Below are positions 5,293-10,768 of a stretch of DNA of 34,999 nt, piece after piece. The notes below the pieces were generated by a model. That model made no database searches. It was not told where the DNA came from and saw only the letters and a list, made by a program, of their open reading frames with translations. The stretch is from a virus: IMG/VR virus record IMGVR_UViG_3300030329_000114, positions 1-34,999 of that record; one strand, 5' to 3'. The number at the start of each line of letters is the position of its first letter. Positions within the stretch are counted from its first letter, which is position 1. The translations under genes and the position numbers were made by a program.

Positions 5293-5511
5293 ATGGATGC
5301 AAAAAAAATCAAGCTTGAACGTCTACAATTAGGCATCAGCCAGCAAAAGATGGCAGAGAGGCTAGGCGTAACAGCACGAACAATAAGAAACTATGAGTCT
5401 GGCGAGACGCATGTGCCAGACACAGTGACCAAGCTGCACAACTGCTTAAAGAGAAACGAAATCATTGAAAGAGAAAGGGCGATGGGATGGATAACGCGCC
5501 AACATGGGTAG
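5293..5511 (+). CDS. Cro/CI-type helix-turn-helix regulator, 72 aa
   Basis: A small DNA-binding protein of the XRE/HTH_3 class. Residues 6-37 read as the five-helix fold: KLERLQLGISQQKMAERLGV, then TARTIRNYESGETHVPDTV. It has little beyond the HTH, as in Cro proteins. AGAGGA lies upstream of the ATG within the end of the minigene. It is transcribed with the early genes and is a candidate binder of the GGYAA-N3-TTRCC boxes, which would turn down early transcription. Its end overlaps the next gene by 25 bases. Confidence 0.85.
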   Translation: MDAKKIKLERLQLGISQQKMAERLGVTARTIRNYESGETHVPDTVTKLHNCLKRNEIIERERAMGWITRQHG

Positions 5512-5738
5512 AATTGAGAAAGGCTTTACGCCTAGTTAGCCACGACGTTTATGTCAACAGACGCATTACAAGAGAACGAGCACGACTAGGCGGACTTAAA
5601 TATTTTTTTACAGGTGAAGAATGTAGTAATCAACACATATCAGACAGACTTGTTTCAAATGGTCTTTGTGTTGATTGCTCAAAAATGAAGCATTTTTCTG
5701 ATAATCGTAAAAAGAGGCAGAAAGAGAGAGGGAGTTGA
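5487..5738 (+). CDS. zinc-binding protein resembling the N-terminal domain of phage HNH nucleases
   Basis: This 83-residue basic protein carries GLKYFFTGEEC followed by SNQHISDRLVSNGLCVDC. That matches the pattern (Y-x-TG-x-x-C...H...R...N-x-x-C-x-x-C) seen in the zinc module at the start of many phage HNH endonucleases. No HNH catalytic region follows, so it is either a stand-alone zinc module or a truncated nuclease. AAAGGG lies about eight bases upstream of the ATG, inside the HTH gene. Confidence 0.65.
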   Translation: MDNAPTWVELRKALRLVSHDVYVNRRITRERARLGGLKYFFTGEECSNQHISDRLVSNGLCVDCSKMKHFSDNRKKRQKERGS

Positions 5739-5742
5739 ACCA

Positions 5743-6060
5743 ATGAGCAGCAATGCAATTATAGACTTTAATAGTCGTGAACTAACCTTTGAAGCATTTG
5801 AAGGTATATTTGAATTAGATAAAACTTTTGTCGGTACAAGCAACTATTTAGGCTTGGCGTATTTTTGGGCTTATGAGTATCGACACTATTTGCGTGATTG
5901 CACTATGGCAAAGCGCAGAAAAGTGCATAAAAGATTTATGCAAGCTGATTTAGAATTACATGGAGAAAGTAAAAAACATTTAGACATCATTGAAACAGTG
6001 CTTGATGGAGTGACGCTAGCTTCTGGTTTCACAGTCAAAAAGAGAGAGAGAAAAAGCTAA
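5743..6060 (+). CDS. hypothetical early protein, 105 aa
   Basis: A 105-residue protein: N-terminal half rich in aromatics (YLGLAYFWAYEYRHYLRD), followed by a basic stretch (MAKRRKVHKRFM) and a basic C-terminal tail. No family is recognised. GGGAG lies about nine bases upstream of the ATG. It is the last gene of this rightward transcript; the terminator begins 30 bases past its stop. Confidence 0.65.
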   Translation: MSSNAIIDFNSRELTFEAFEGIFELDKTFVGTSNYLGLAYFWAYEYRHYLRDCTMAKRRKVHKRFMQADLELHGESKKHLDIIETVLDGVTLASGFTVKKRERKS

Positions 6061-6090
6061 ATACTTAGCAATGCCGCGTGGCAATATCTT

Positions 6091-6128
6091 AAAGCATAGC
6101 CTTAAAGCTTGGGCTATGCTTTTTTTTA
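6091..6128 (+). terminator. intrinsic terminator of the early rightward operon
   Basis: AAAGCATAGCC (6091-6101) and GGCTATGCTTT (6112-6122) form a perfect 11-base-pair stem with a ten-base loop, followed by an uninterrupted T-run to 6128. On the other strand only a short T-run follows, so leftward termination of the resolvase operon would be weaker. Confidence 0.93.
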
Positions 6129-6147
6129 TTTACAAATGGATTGTTTT

Positions 6148-6204
6148 GCATGCTTTATTTGAGCAGGCTTTATTTGAGCATGCTTTATTTAAGCATTGCT
6201 TTAA
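6148..6204. repeat. 15-bp tandem repeats, three and a part copies
   Basis: Units at 6148-6162, 6163-6177 and 6178-6192 follow GCATGCTTTATTTGA with one change in unit 2 and one in unit 3. A partial unit follows (6193-6204). They sit between the terminator and the convergent resolvase gene. Two of the full units contain ATGCTTT, which could pair with AAAGCAT of the terminator stem. Iteron-like protein binding is another possibility. Confidence 0.85.
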
Positions 6205-6231
6205 GGAACGCGCAAGCGCGATTTTATCAAG

Positions 6232-6636
6232 TCAATTTTTCTTGTCAACCCCATAACTTTCACGCACAACTTGAATCCAAGTAGCTAGTGACATTTCTGC
6301 AACAAGCCGTGGGTCATAAGAGAAAGAGCGACACACCGCCATAAGCTGTATGACACAACGAATTGGACGGTTGTTAAACTTGTATATCAACACCGGGAAC
6401 CTATCACCGGATGCTTCGCAACATTGACGCCACCATGCCTCTTTGTAAGTTGCACCAGACGCATAAGCCTTGCACTCGATGCTATAGCCGGGGATCAAAA
6501 TGTCAGCCTCACCTTTTACTTGGTATTGAGAGAGGTTGCGCCTTGGAACTTCTGGCAACTGCTCACCTAAATGATCTTTTATGTAGTTTAGTATCTGCAA
6601 TTCAAACTTTCGCCCTTTTTCTCTACTGTCAGTCAT
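6232..6636 (-). CDS. Holliday-junction-resolvase-like PD-(D/E)XK nuclease
   Basis: This 134-residue protein has an N-terminal helix (SREKGRKFELQILNYI), then GEADI with D45 and SIECKAY with E54 and K56. That is the D...E-x-K core of archaeal Hjc and VRR-NUC-type nucleases. It would cut branched DNA made by recombination or replication before packaging, which fits the exonuclease and annealing genes nearby. I chose the ATG at 6636 because it overlaps the methylase stop as ATGA; the upstream TTG is less likely. It is the last gene of the minus-strand island. Confidence 0.75.
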   Translation of the reverse strand: MTDSREKGRKFELQILNYIKDHLGEQLPEVPRRNLSQYQVKGEADILIPGYSIECKAYASGATYKEAWWRQCCEASGDRFPVLIYKFNNRPIRCVIQLMAVCRSFSYDPRLVAEMSLATWIQVVRESYGVDKKN

Positions 6637-7142
6637 ACCCAATCAATCCTTGTTTCTGTTGCATTACCTTCCCAAACAAACCAGCCGTAAGCGGTTGTGC
6701 CGTTGCCGTTTGGTTCTTCATCACCGCGCCATATTGTCAGCCGTTGAGAGAACACCCAGACCCTAGCTGGCCTATGTTTGTCAAAGAGAGAGACACGGCG
6801 TTGCTGGCCTTCCAAGAATGACAGACGCAACAACCAGCAATGTTTCTTTGCACCCAGATCAATGGCCTTTTGTATGAACTGTTGCGCCAGTTTGTATGGT
6901 GGGTTGGTTATGATGTTGGGGGCTGCAAGTTTTTGTTCCATAAGAAAGTCTACCCCCGAATCGCCAAAGCCGTAGTCATTGAGGTCGGTGCTGATAACGT
7001 TGTGGTATAGAGAGACAGGCGCAGATATAGCACCATTGCCGCAAGCTGGTTCCCAGATGTCACCATCAAAACTTTCATGGTCTAACAATGCTTCAGTGGC
7101 AATCAACGGAGTAGTGTAAAAGTCATCCTTCTGTCTTGTCAT
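6633..7142 (-). CDS. adenine-specific DNA methyltransferase-like protein
   Basis: This 169-residue protein has a Dam-like layout: DFYTTP near the start, the SAM-binding motif WEPACGNGAI, and the catalytic motif IV NPPY in IITNPPYKLA. This points to N6-adenine methylation of DNA. It is short for the class and has no visible separate target-recognition domain. It may protect phage DNA from host restriction. Its start overlaps the DUF6378-like gene as ATGA, and its end overlaps the resolvase start the same way. Confidence 0.8.
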   Translation of the reverse strand: MTRQKDDFYTTPLIATEALLDHESFDGDIWEPACGNGAISAPVSLYHNVISTDLNDYGFGDSGVDFLMEQKLAAPNIITNPPYKLAQQFIQKAIDLGAKKHCWLLRLSFLEGQQRRVSLFDKHRPARVWVFSQRLTIWRGDEEPNGNGTTAYGWFVWEGNATETRIDWV

Positions 7143-7408
7143 TCTTTTGAATCCAGTGTTTCAATGGACAGAGCTAAGTATCCAATTGCATCAAAGTAGT
7201 TATCTAAGTTTTTTTTATTTGATTTGATTCGTGCAATTTTTAAAAGAGACATCATAACAGATACATCGTTAATCGAAACATCAACTCCTAAATGGTTTGA
7301 CCAATACTTTGAAATAGTTAAAAAGTTTTGGTGCATGTCGCCATGTTCTATTGCTCGTTCTACACTTATAAGTTTTTTTACTTTATCAAGAGCTTTGTTT
7401 CGTTTCAT
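7139..7408 (-). CDS. DUF6378-like phage protein, 89 aa
   Basis: This helical 89-residue protein fits the DUF6378 pattern as I remember it: the N-terminal KxVERAIEHGDMHQNF, a Trp-containing helix (ISKYWSNHLG), then the long VSVMMSLLKIARIKSN helix and DAIGYLALSIE. Members are widespread in phages; the fold may be related to all-alpha NTP pyrophosphatases, but that is uncertain. It overlaps the zinc-finger gene upstream by 23 bases. Confidence 0.65.
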   Translation of the reverse strand: MKRNKALDKVKKLISVERAIEHGDMHQNFLTISKYWSNHLGVDVSINDVSVMMSLLKIARIKSNKKNLDNYFDAIGYLALSIETLDSKE

Positions 7409-7562
7409 TACAACTGTCCTGTATTTTTTTTAATTGCAACTTACCAGTACCATTGCACAAGTCACAGTCTTCAGGCACTACATCAGTAGGATCAAACCAG
7501 TCTTTGACGTAACGGAAACCTTTACCGCTGCACTTGTAACATTGCCTCGTTAAAAAAGTCAT
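7386..7562 (-). CDS. DnaJ-type zinc-finger miniprotein, 58 aa
   Basis: This is a short overlapping gene. It encodes two CxxCxGxG-type knuckles, CYKCSGKG (residues 8-15) and CDLCNGTG (33-40), as in the DnaJ zinc-binding region, then a Lys-rich tail. The ATG at 7562 lies within the repressor gene; GAGG is nine bases upstream. It overlaps the repressor by 41 bases and the DUF6378-like gene by 23. Such single-pair zinc modules often serve as protein or nucleic-acid contacts; the partner here is unknown. Confidence 0.7.
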   Translation of the reverse strand: MTFLTRQCYKCSGKGFRYVKDWFDPTDVVPEDCDLCNGTGKLQLKKIQDSCNETKQSS

Positions 7563-7770
7563 TTGGTTTTACCTCACCATTGCTAGCCAATAGAATCCGA
7601 CGCATTGTTTCAGGGTTTGGATAACGCCTACCAGCTATGAAATGATTGATAGCTGACCGCGATATACCACAACGCCTAGCAAACCTAGCTTGGCTTATCC
7701 TGTTGATTTGTATATATTCTTTCAGTGTCATAACTTTTCTCAACTTTAACTGTTGACCGTTTGTAGACAT
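7522..7770 (-). CDS. helix-turn-helix regulator (CI/Cro-like), 82 aa
   Basis: The protein has one HTH_3-type domain: LKEYIQINRISQARFARRCG, then SRSAINHFIAGRRYPNPET, and a short helical C-terminus. It heads the minus-strand island and is divergent from the exonuclease operon with only 36 bases between start codons. The 82-residue form starts at 7770 (AAGG upstream). An internal ATG at 7731 giving 69 residues would better fit the usual family start. A degenerate operator-like box overlaps the intergenic space, so autoregulation is plausible. It is the second candidate binder of the boxes at 2400-2565. Confidence 0.83.
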   Translation of the reverse strand: MSTNGQQLKLRKVMTLKEYIQINRISQARFARRCGISRSAINHFIAGRRYPNPETMRRILLASNGEVKPNDFFNEAMLQVQR

Positions 7771-7781
7771 TAGGCTACCTT
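7753..7781 (+). promoter_or_regulatory. weak candidate promoter for the recombination operon
   Basis: TTGACC (7753-7758), a 17-base spacer and TACCTT (7776-7781) face the exonuclease gene. The -35 is good and the -10 poor, so an activator may be needed. GGCTACCTTACC (7773-7784) covers the -10 and resembles the operator family. Confidence 0.35.
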
Positions 7782-7784
7782 ACC
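7773..7784. promoter_or_regulatory. degenerate operator-like box between the divergent genes
   Basis: GGCTA-CC-TTACC is a relaxed match (one arm change, two-base centre) to GGYAA-N3-TTRCC. It lies three bases upstream of the repressor start and over the -10 of the candidate rightward promoter. Confidence 0.3.
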
Positions 7785-7806
7785 AGAACTAGCAGTGAGG
7801 TCAAGC

Positions 7807-8673
7807 ATGGATATTTACAAACACGATAGCGCGAGTGGCGCAACGTCACCAAAATACGAAATGATATTTAAGTTGTGGCTTAGATCGCAACACGGAATAC
7901 AGTTTCCGGATAATGCTCCTATGCTAACAGGACGTACCGTTGAGGGTGGTGTGCGCCGTGTCGAGGGATTGGAAAACTTTGACCCAGAAAAGGGCAAGCA
8001 GGAAGGTATGAGTATCGCTGAAGCTACAAGACACATGATGGCAGACTTTGATGAGTATGTGCCGCGTGATTGGGACGAAGGCAAAGACAGAGAGGAACAT
8101 GAGGCATTTAGGGAACACCTGCCTGATATGCTTGGCAACGCTCTTGAAGGCTTGAAAGCTTGGCAAAACAAACACGGCCTTAACACTGTGAACGGAGAAC
8201 ATGTAACTTGGCACTCTGTTCCAGAACTTGATGTAAAGATTATGATGTTCCGTGACTTTTATGGTAGTGATGTACTGTGCGATCTCAAATGCAAAATGCC
8301 ACAGAGAAACCCACTGAAAAAAGATGGCACACGCACATGGCGCATACCAAAGCCGGATTTGCAGCCTAGCGAAAACAATATCAAACAGATGTCAGTTTAT
8401 TGGAGAGCGACAGGTCAAAAGCCATCGTTGTTACAAGTCACTGCGTCAGGTTTTCATATCTGGGATGAAGACAACTGCGAACTGCTACAAGAGCAACATC
8501 TTGAGCAAGTCTATCAGGATGTGAAACGCAGTTGGATTACTACACAAAATTTGATTCGTGCCGCTAACGGAAACTGGCACACACTAGCTGGCCTTGTTGC
8601 CCCAGACTTTACGGAGATCGCAAGGAAACATGGGCCACACATACTCAAACTAGCGAGGGAGTTCTGGAAATGA
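7807..8673 (+). CDS. PD-(D/E)XK exonuclease (RecB/YqaJ-like)
   Basis: This is a 288-residue recombination exonuclease. The nuclease core is visible as E140-LD142, then D159-x-K161 in VLCDLKCK, followed by a QxxxY element (KQMSVYW). A GRTVEGGVRR segment near 42-51 fits the conserved N-terminal Glu helix. It would resect duplex ends so that the annealing protein at 9146 can pair strands, as lambda Exo works with Beta. I prefer the ATG at 7807 because GAGG lies six bases upstream; the GTG at 7795 adds four residues. Its stop overlaps the next start as ATGA. Confidence 0.85.
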   Translation: MDIYKHDSASGATSPKYEMIFKLWLRSQHGIQFPDNAPMLTGRTVEGGVRRVEGLENFDPEKGKQEGMSIAEATRHMMADFDEYVPRDWDEGKDREEHEAFREHLPDMLGNALEGLKAWQNKHGLNTVNGEHVTWHSVPELDVKIMMFRDFYGSDVLCDLKCKMPQRNPLKKDGTRTWRIPKPDLQPSENNIKQMSVYWRATGQKPSLLQVTASGFHIWDEDNCELLQEQHLEQVYQDVKRSWITTQNLIRAANGNWHTLAGLVAPDFTEIARKHGPHILKLAREFWK

Positions 8674-9020
8674 TTACAGTGCAAGATTCGGACGATATGT
8701 TTGATTTATTTTACACACCGCCACACAAGCTGGTCAGGCGAGATGATCCAGTGACAAGCCGTGAGGCTGCTGAGAGCGTTGACACAAGCCACATGGAGCA
8801 AGTCGTTCTTGAAGCCATACAAGACTTTGGCGCGACAGGGTGCATCTCTGATGAGGTGCTATCAAGGCTACCGCATCACGGCTACAGCACAGTCACTGCT
8901 AGATACAAACAACTAAAAGAGAAAGGGCTGGTGAAGGTTGACCACCGCAAGCGCAAGTCAGGCCGTGGTCAGCTAGTAATGTGGGCAACAGAATTTTATG
9001 TGGAGCAAGAGGATGGATGA
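8670..9020 (+). CDS. winged-helix DNA-binding protein, 116 aa
   Basis: The N-terminal segment RRDDPVTSREAAESVD is a signature of a phage family with a winged-helix domain. The fold follows as helices MEQVVLEAIQDFG and ISDEVLSRLP, then the recognition helix STVTARYKQLKEKGLVKV and a basic wing (HRKRKSGRGQ). It probably binds DNA; a role in replication or recombination control is inferred from the operon. It overlaps the exonuclease by four bases and the next small gene by eight. Confidence 0.75.
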   Translation: MITVQDSDDMFDLFYTPPHKLVRRDDPVTSREAAESVDTSHMEQVVLEAIQDFGATGCISDEVLSRLPHHGYSTVTARYKQLKEKGLVKVDHRKRKSGRGQLVMWATEFYVEQEDG

Positions 9021-9159
9021 AGAAACACAACAGCGCATCGATATGCTGCAAATGAAAGTCGATGAATTAGAAGCAAAGGTGCTAGAACAAATGGTTGCCT
9101 TTACTACAGCTATGAAGCTGATTGCAGACTTGATGGAGAAAAAAGATGGGGGAAAATAG
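9013..9159 (+). CDS. coiled-coil miniprotein, 48 aa
   Basis: Almost all of this 48-residue protein is one helix with heptad spacing (IDMLQMKVDELEAKVLEQM), so it probably dimerises. It fills the only gap in the operon: its start overlaps the winged-helix gene end, and its last 14 bases overlap the start of the annealing protein. AAGAGG directly abuts the ATG, so coupling from the upstream gene is likely. It could be an accessory factor of either neighbour. Confidence 0.6.
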   Translation: MDEETQQRIDMLQMKVDELEAKVLEQMVAFTTAMKLIADLMEKKDGGK

Positions 9160-9799
9160 CTTTTCAAGCACTATGGATTTTGTCAATGAGTTAAATAAAT
9201 CTCATGGTGTAGCCCAGAGAGGCGGCAAGAAGTACACCCAAGTCGTACACCGCATGGAAGCTTTCAGACGCTTTCATGGCCTTGAGTATGGCATAGATAC
9301 CAACGTGCTTGTTGATGACGGTCATCGCGTGGTCATCAAAGCCATCGTTGTAAATGCCAATGGTGTGCAGATAGGCTCTGGCATGGCAGAAGAGATCCGT
9401 GGACAAGGCCATGTCAATACTACGTCAGCCTTAGAGAACTGTGAGACATCAGCCGTAGGCCGCGCCTTGAGTTCGATTGGATTGTCAGGTGGTGAGTATG
9501 CGTCTGCTAATGAATTGGACGCGGTTGGGCGTAAGACTGAGGCCATGTCAGAGAACAAGCAAGCTGAAGAAACCAGCAGCTTCAACCCTGATGCTCAGAA
9601 AGCCAGAGACTTTTTGCGTGAAGTTGATATGAAATGTAGTCCAGCAAACATGAAGACATCTAATGATTTTAATGCTTTAATATCATCAGACTATTTCGTT
9701 GGGCGGATGAAAGAAGCAAAAGAACATGCACCAGAGGTGTTTAATAAGATTGAAGAAACCCTAGCGCAAGCTGCGCGTAGATTGAAAGTGGAGTGGTAA
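9146..9799 (+). CDS. ERF/Rad52-like single-strand annealing protein
   Basis: This is a 217-residue recombinase. The core of the family is clear: KKYTQVVHRMEAFRRFHG, GHRVVIKAIVV, then ENCETSAVGRALSSIGLSGG and YASANEL. The C-terminal half (from about 130) is charged and less conserved, as usual in ERF proteins. It would coat single strands made by the exonuclease and anneal them to homologous DNA, also acting in genome circularisation. GGAG lies seven bases before the ATG. It overlaps the coiled-coil gene. Confidence 0.85.
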   Translation: MGENSFSSTMDFVNELNKSHGVAQRGGKKYTQVVHRMEAFRRFHGLEYGIDTNVLVDDGHRVVIKAIVVNANGVQIGSGMAEEIRGQGHVNTTSALENCETSAVGRALSSIGLSGGEYASANELDAVGRKTEAMSENKQAEETSSFNPDAQKARDFLREVDMKCSPANMKTSNDFNALISSDYFVGRMKEAKEHAPEVFNKIEETLAQAARRLKVEW

Positions 9800-9800
9800 T

Positions 9801-10160
9801 ATGCCTGTAAGACAAAGAAAAAAAGTTTGGGGTTTTAAAATGTTTCGTAATCATGACAAGAAATTGCCCAAATCACCCGACTACGGGAACGCAAAATTAT
9901 CTTGTTTTGATCCAATTTTGAAACAAATCGCCCCGATTACATTTTCACCCGACAAGCATTACGAATTGTCAGGGTGGATAGACGGAGATGAAATTGGAGT
10001 CTCAATCAACGAAATCACTATGGTGGAATCAGCCGACAACATTGCTGATGGTATTTCACAAGGTGGGTTCAAGCCGATTGCAGAGGCCATCGAAACGCAA
10101 CACTACCCAGAGGGGCGTCAGGAAGCCCCAGAACAGGCCAAAGCGCAAAAAAGGTGGTAA
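9801..10160 (+). CDS. hypothetical protein in recombination operon, 119 aa
   Basis: A basic N-terminus (MPVRQRKKVWGFKMF) precedes a strand-rich central part (LSGWIDGDEIGVSINEITM) and a disordered-looking Gln/Pro/Lys-rich C-terminus. Its position after an annealing protein would suit a single-strand-binding or accessory protein, but I cannot see a diagnostic OB-fold signature. GGAG lies seven bases before the ATG. Its stop overlaps the next ATG as TAATG. Confidence 0.65.
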   Translation: MPVRQRKKVWGFKMFRNHDKKLPKSPDYGNAKLSCFDPILKQIAPITFSPDKHYELSGWIDGDEIGVSINEITMVESADNIADGISQGGFKPIAEAIETQHYPEGRQEAPEQAKAQKRW

Positions 10161-10369
10161 TGAAGCGGAAACCTGACAAAGCCGCTGACAGGGCGTTTAA
10201 ACAGCCGGCAATCGACTATGTAGTCTGTGAGGCTTGTCAGAAATCTATGCCGTTGCTGACAGGATACTGGGTCATCAATGGCTTGGGGGAGTTACTGTGT
10301 TATGGAAACGAAAGTTGTTTCGCTCAGAGAGCATATCGACATCAAAGAAGCGAGGCTGGTAGCGCCTGA
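10160..10369 (+). CDS. small zinc-binding protein, 69 aa
   Basis: The 69-residue protein has a CEAC pair, then LLCYGNESCF, giving C-x2-C...C-x5-C, a likely zinc site similar to small phage zinc ribbons. The N-terminus is basic. The ATG at 10160 overlaps the previous stop as TAATG; the GTG at 10154 is the alternative. The next gene begins inside it at 10302. Confidence 0.6.
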   Translation: MKRKPDKAADRAFKQPAIDYVVCEACQKSMPLLTGYWVINGLGELLCYGNESCFAQRAYRHQRSEAGSA

Positions 10370-10553
10370 CTACTATGCTGCGCTGATCTTGTCGGGCTGG
10401 GGATTGTTCAGAATACTTGAGCATCATGGCTTTGAGCCACTGAAACCCAAGCACGTTGTATCACTGACTGATGCCAGTGCGTACACCACAGAGGCACATG
10501 TCATAGAGTGCCTTGCTCAGTATATTGCAAGCGGTGGAGAGTTAGTTACATGA
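10302..10553 (+). CDS. hypothetical protein, 83 aa
   Basis: This 83-residue protein has an N-terminal METKVVSLREHIDIKEA, then APDYYAALILSGWGLFRIL and a C-terminal helix AHVIECLAQYIASGG. No family is recognised. I chose the ATG at 10302 (GGAG ten bases upstream) over the ATG at 10278, which has no site. It overlaps the previous gene by 68 bases and the next as ATGA. Confidence 0.6.
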   Translation: METKVVSLREHIDIKEARLVAPDYYAALILSGWGLFRILEHHGFEPLKPKHVVSLTDASAYTTEAHVIECLAQYIASGGELVT

Positions 10554-10768
10554 TTATTCACATTAACGGCATGAAATTAAAAAGAAGAATAACAGCCAAA
10601 GAATATAGCGAAATGTTTGATGGGCGGCAAAGTAAATACAGAACAGGTTTATATTGGCAATGTAATTTGACAAAAGATTATTTTTTATGCACAGAGTTTC
10701 ACTCTGGCAATATTATTCCTAGAAGGGGAACCCCTTTTATTCACACTACTGCTTATAAGCGCAAATGA
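10550..10768 (+). CDS. hypothetical basic protein, 72 aa
   Basis: This basic 72-residue protein (MKLKRRITAKEYSEMF near the start, a Tyr/Trp-rich middle and a basic end) is the last gene of the recombination operon. GGAG is ten bases upstream of an ATG that overlaps the previous stop. Its 3' end overlaps the convergent methyltransferase gene by 16 bases, and no terminator is visible between them. Confidence 0.6.
   Translation: MIIHINGMKLKRRITAKEYSEMFDGRQSKYRTGLYWQCNLTKDYFLCTEFHSGNIIPRRGTPFIHTTAYKRK

Noticed and set aside
10751-10760. GCTTATAAGC palindrome as a terminator between convergent operons
   Set aside because: The stem is too short and no T-run follows on either strand.
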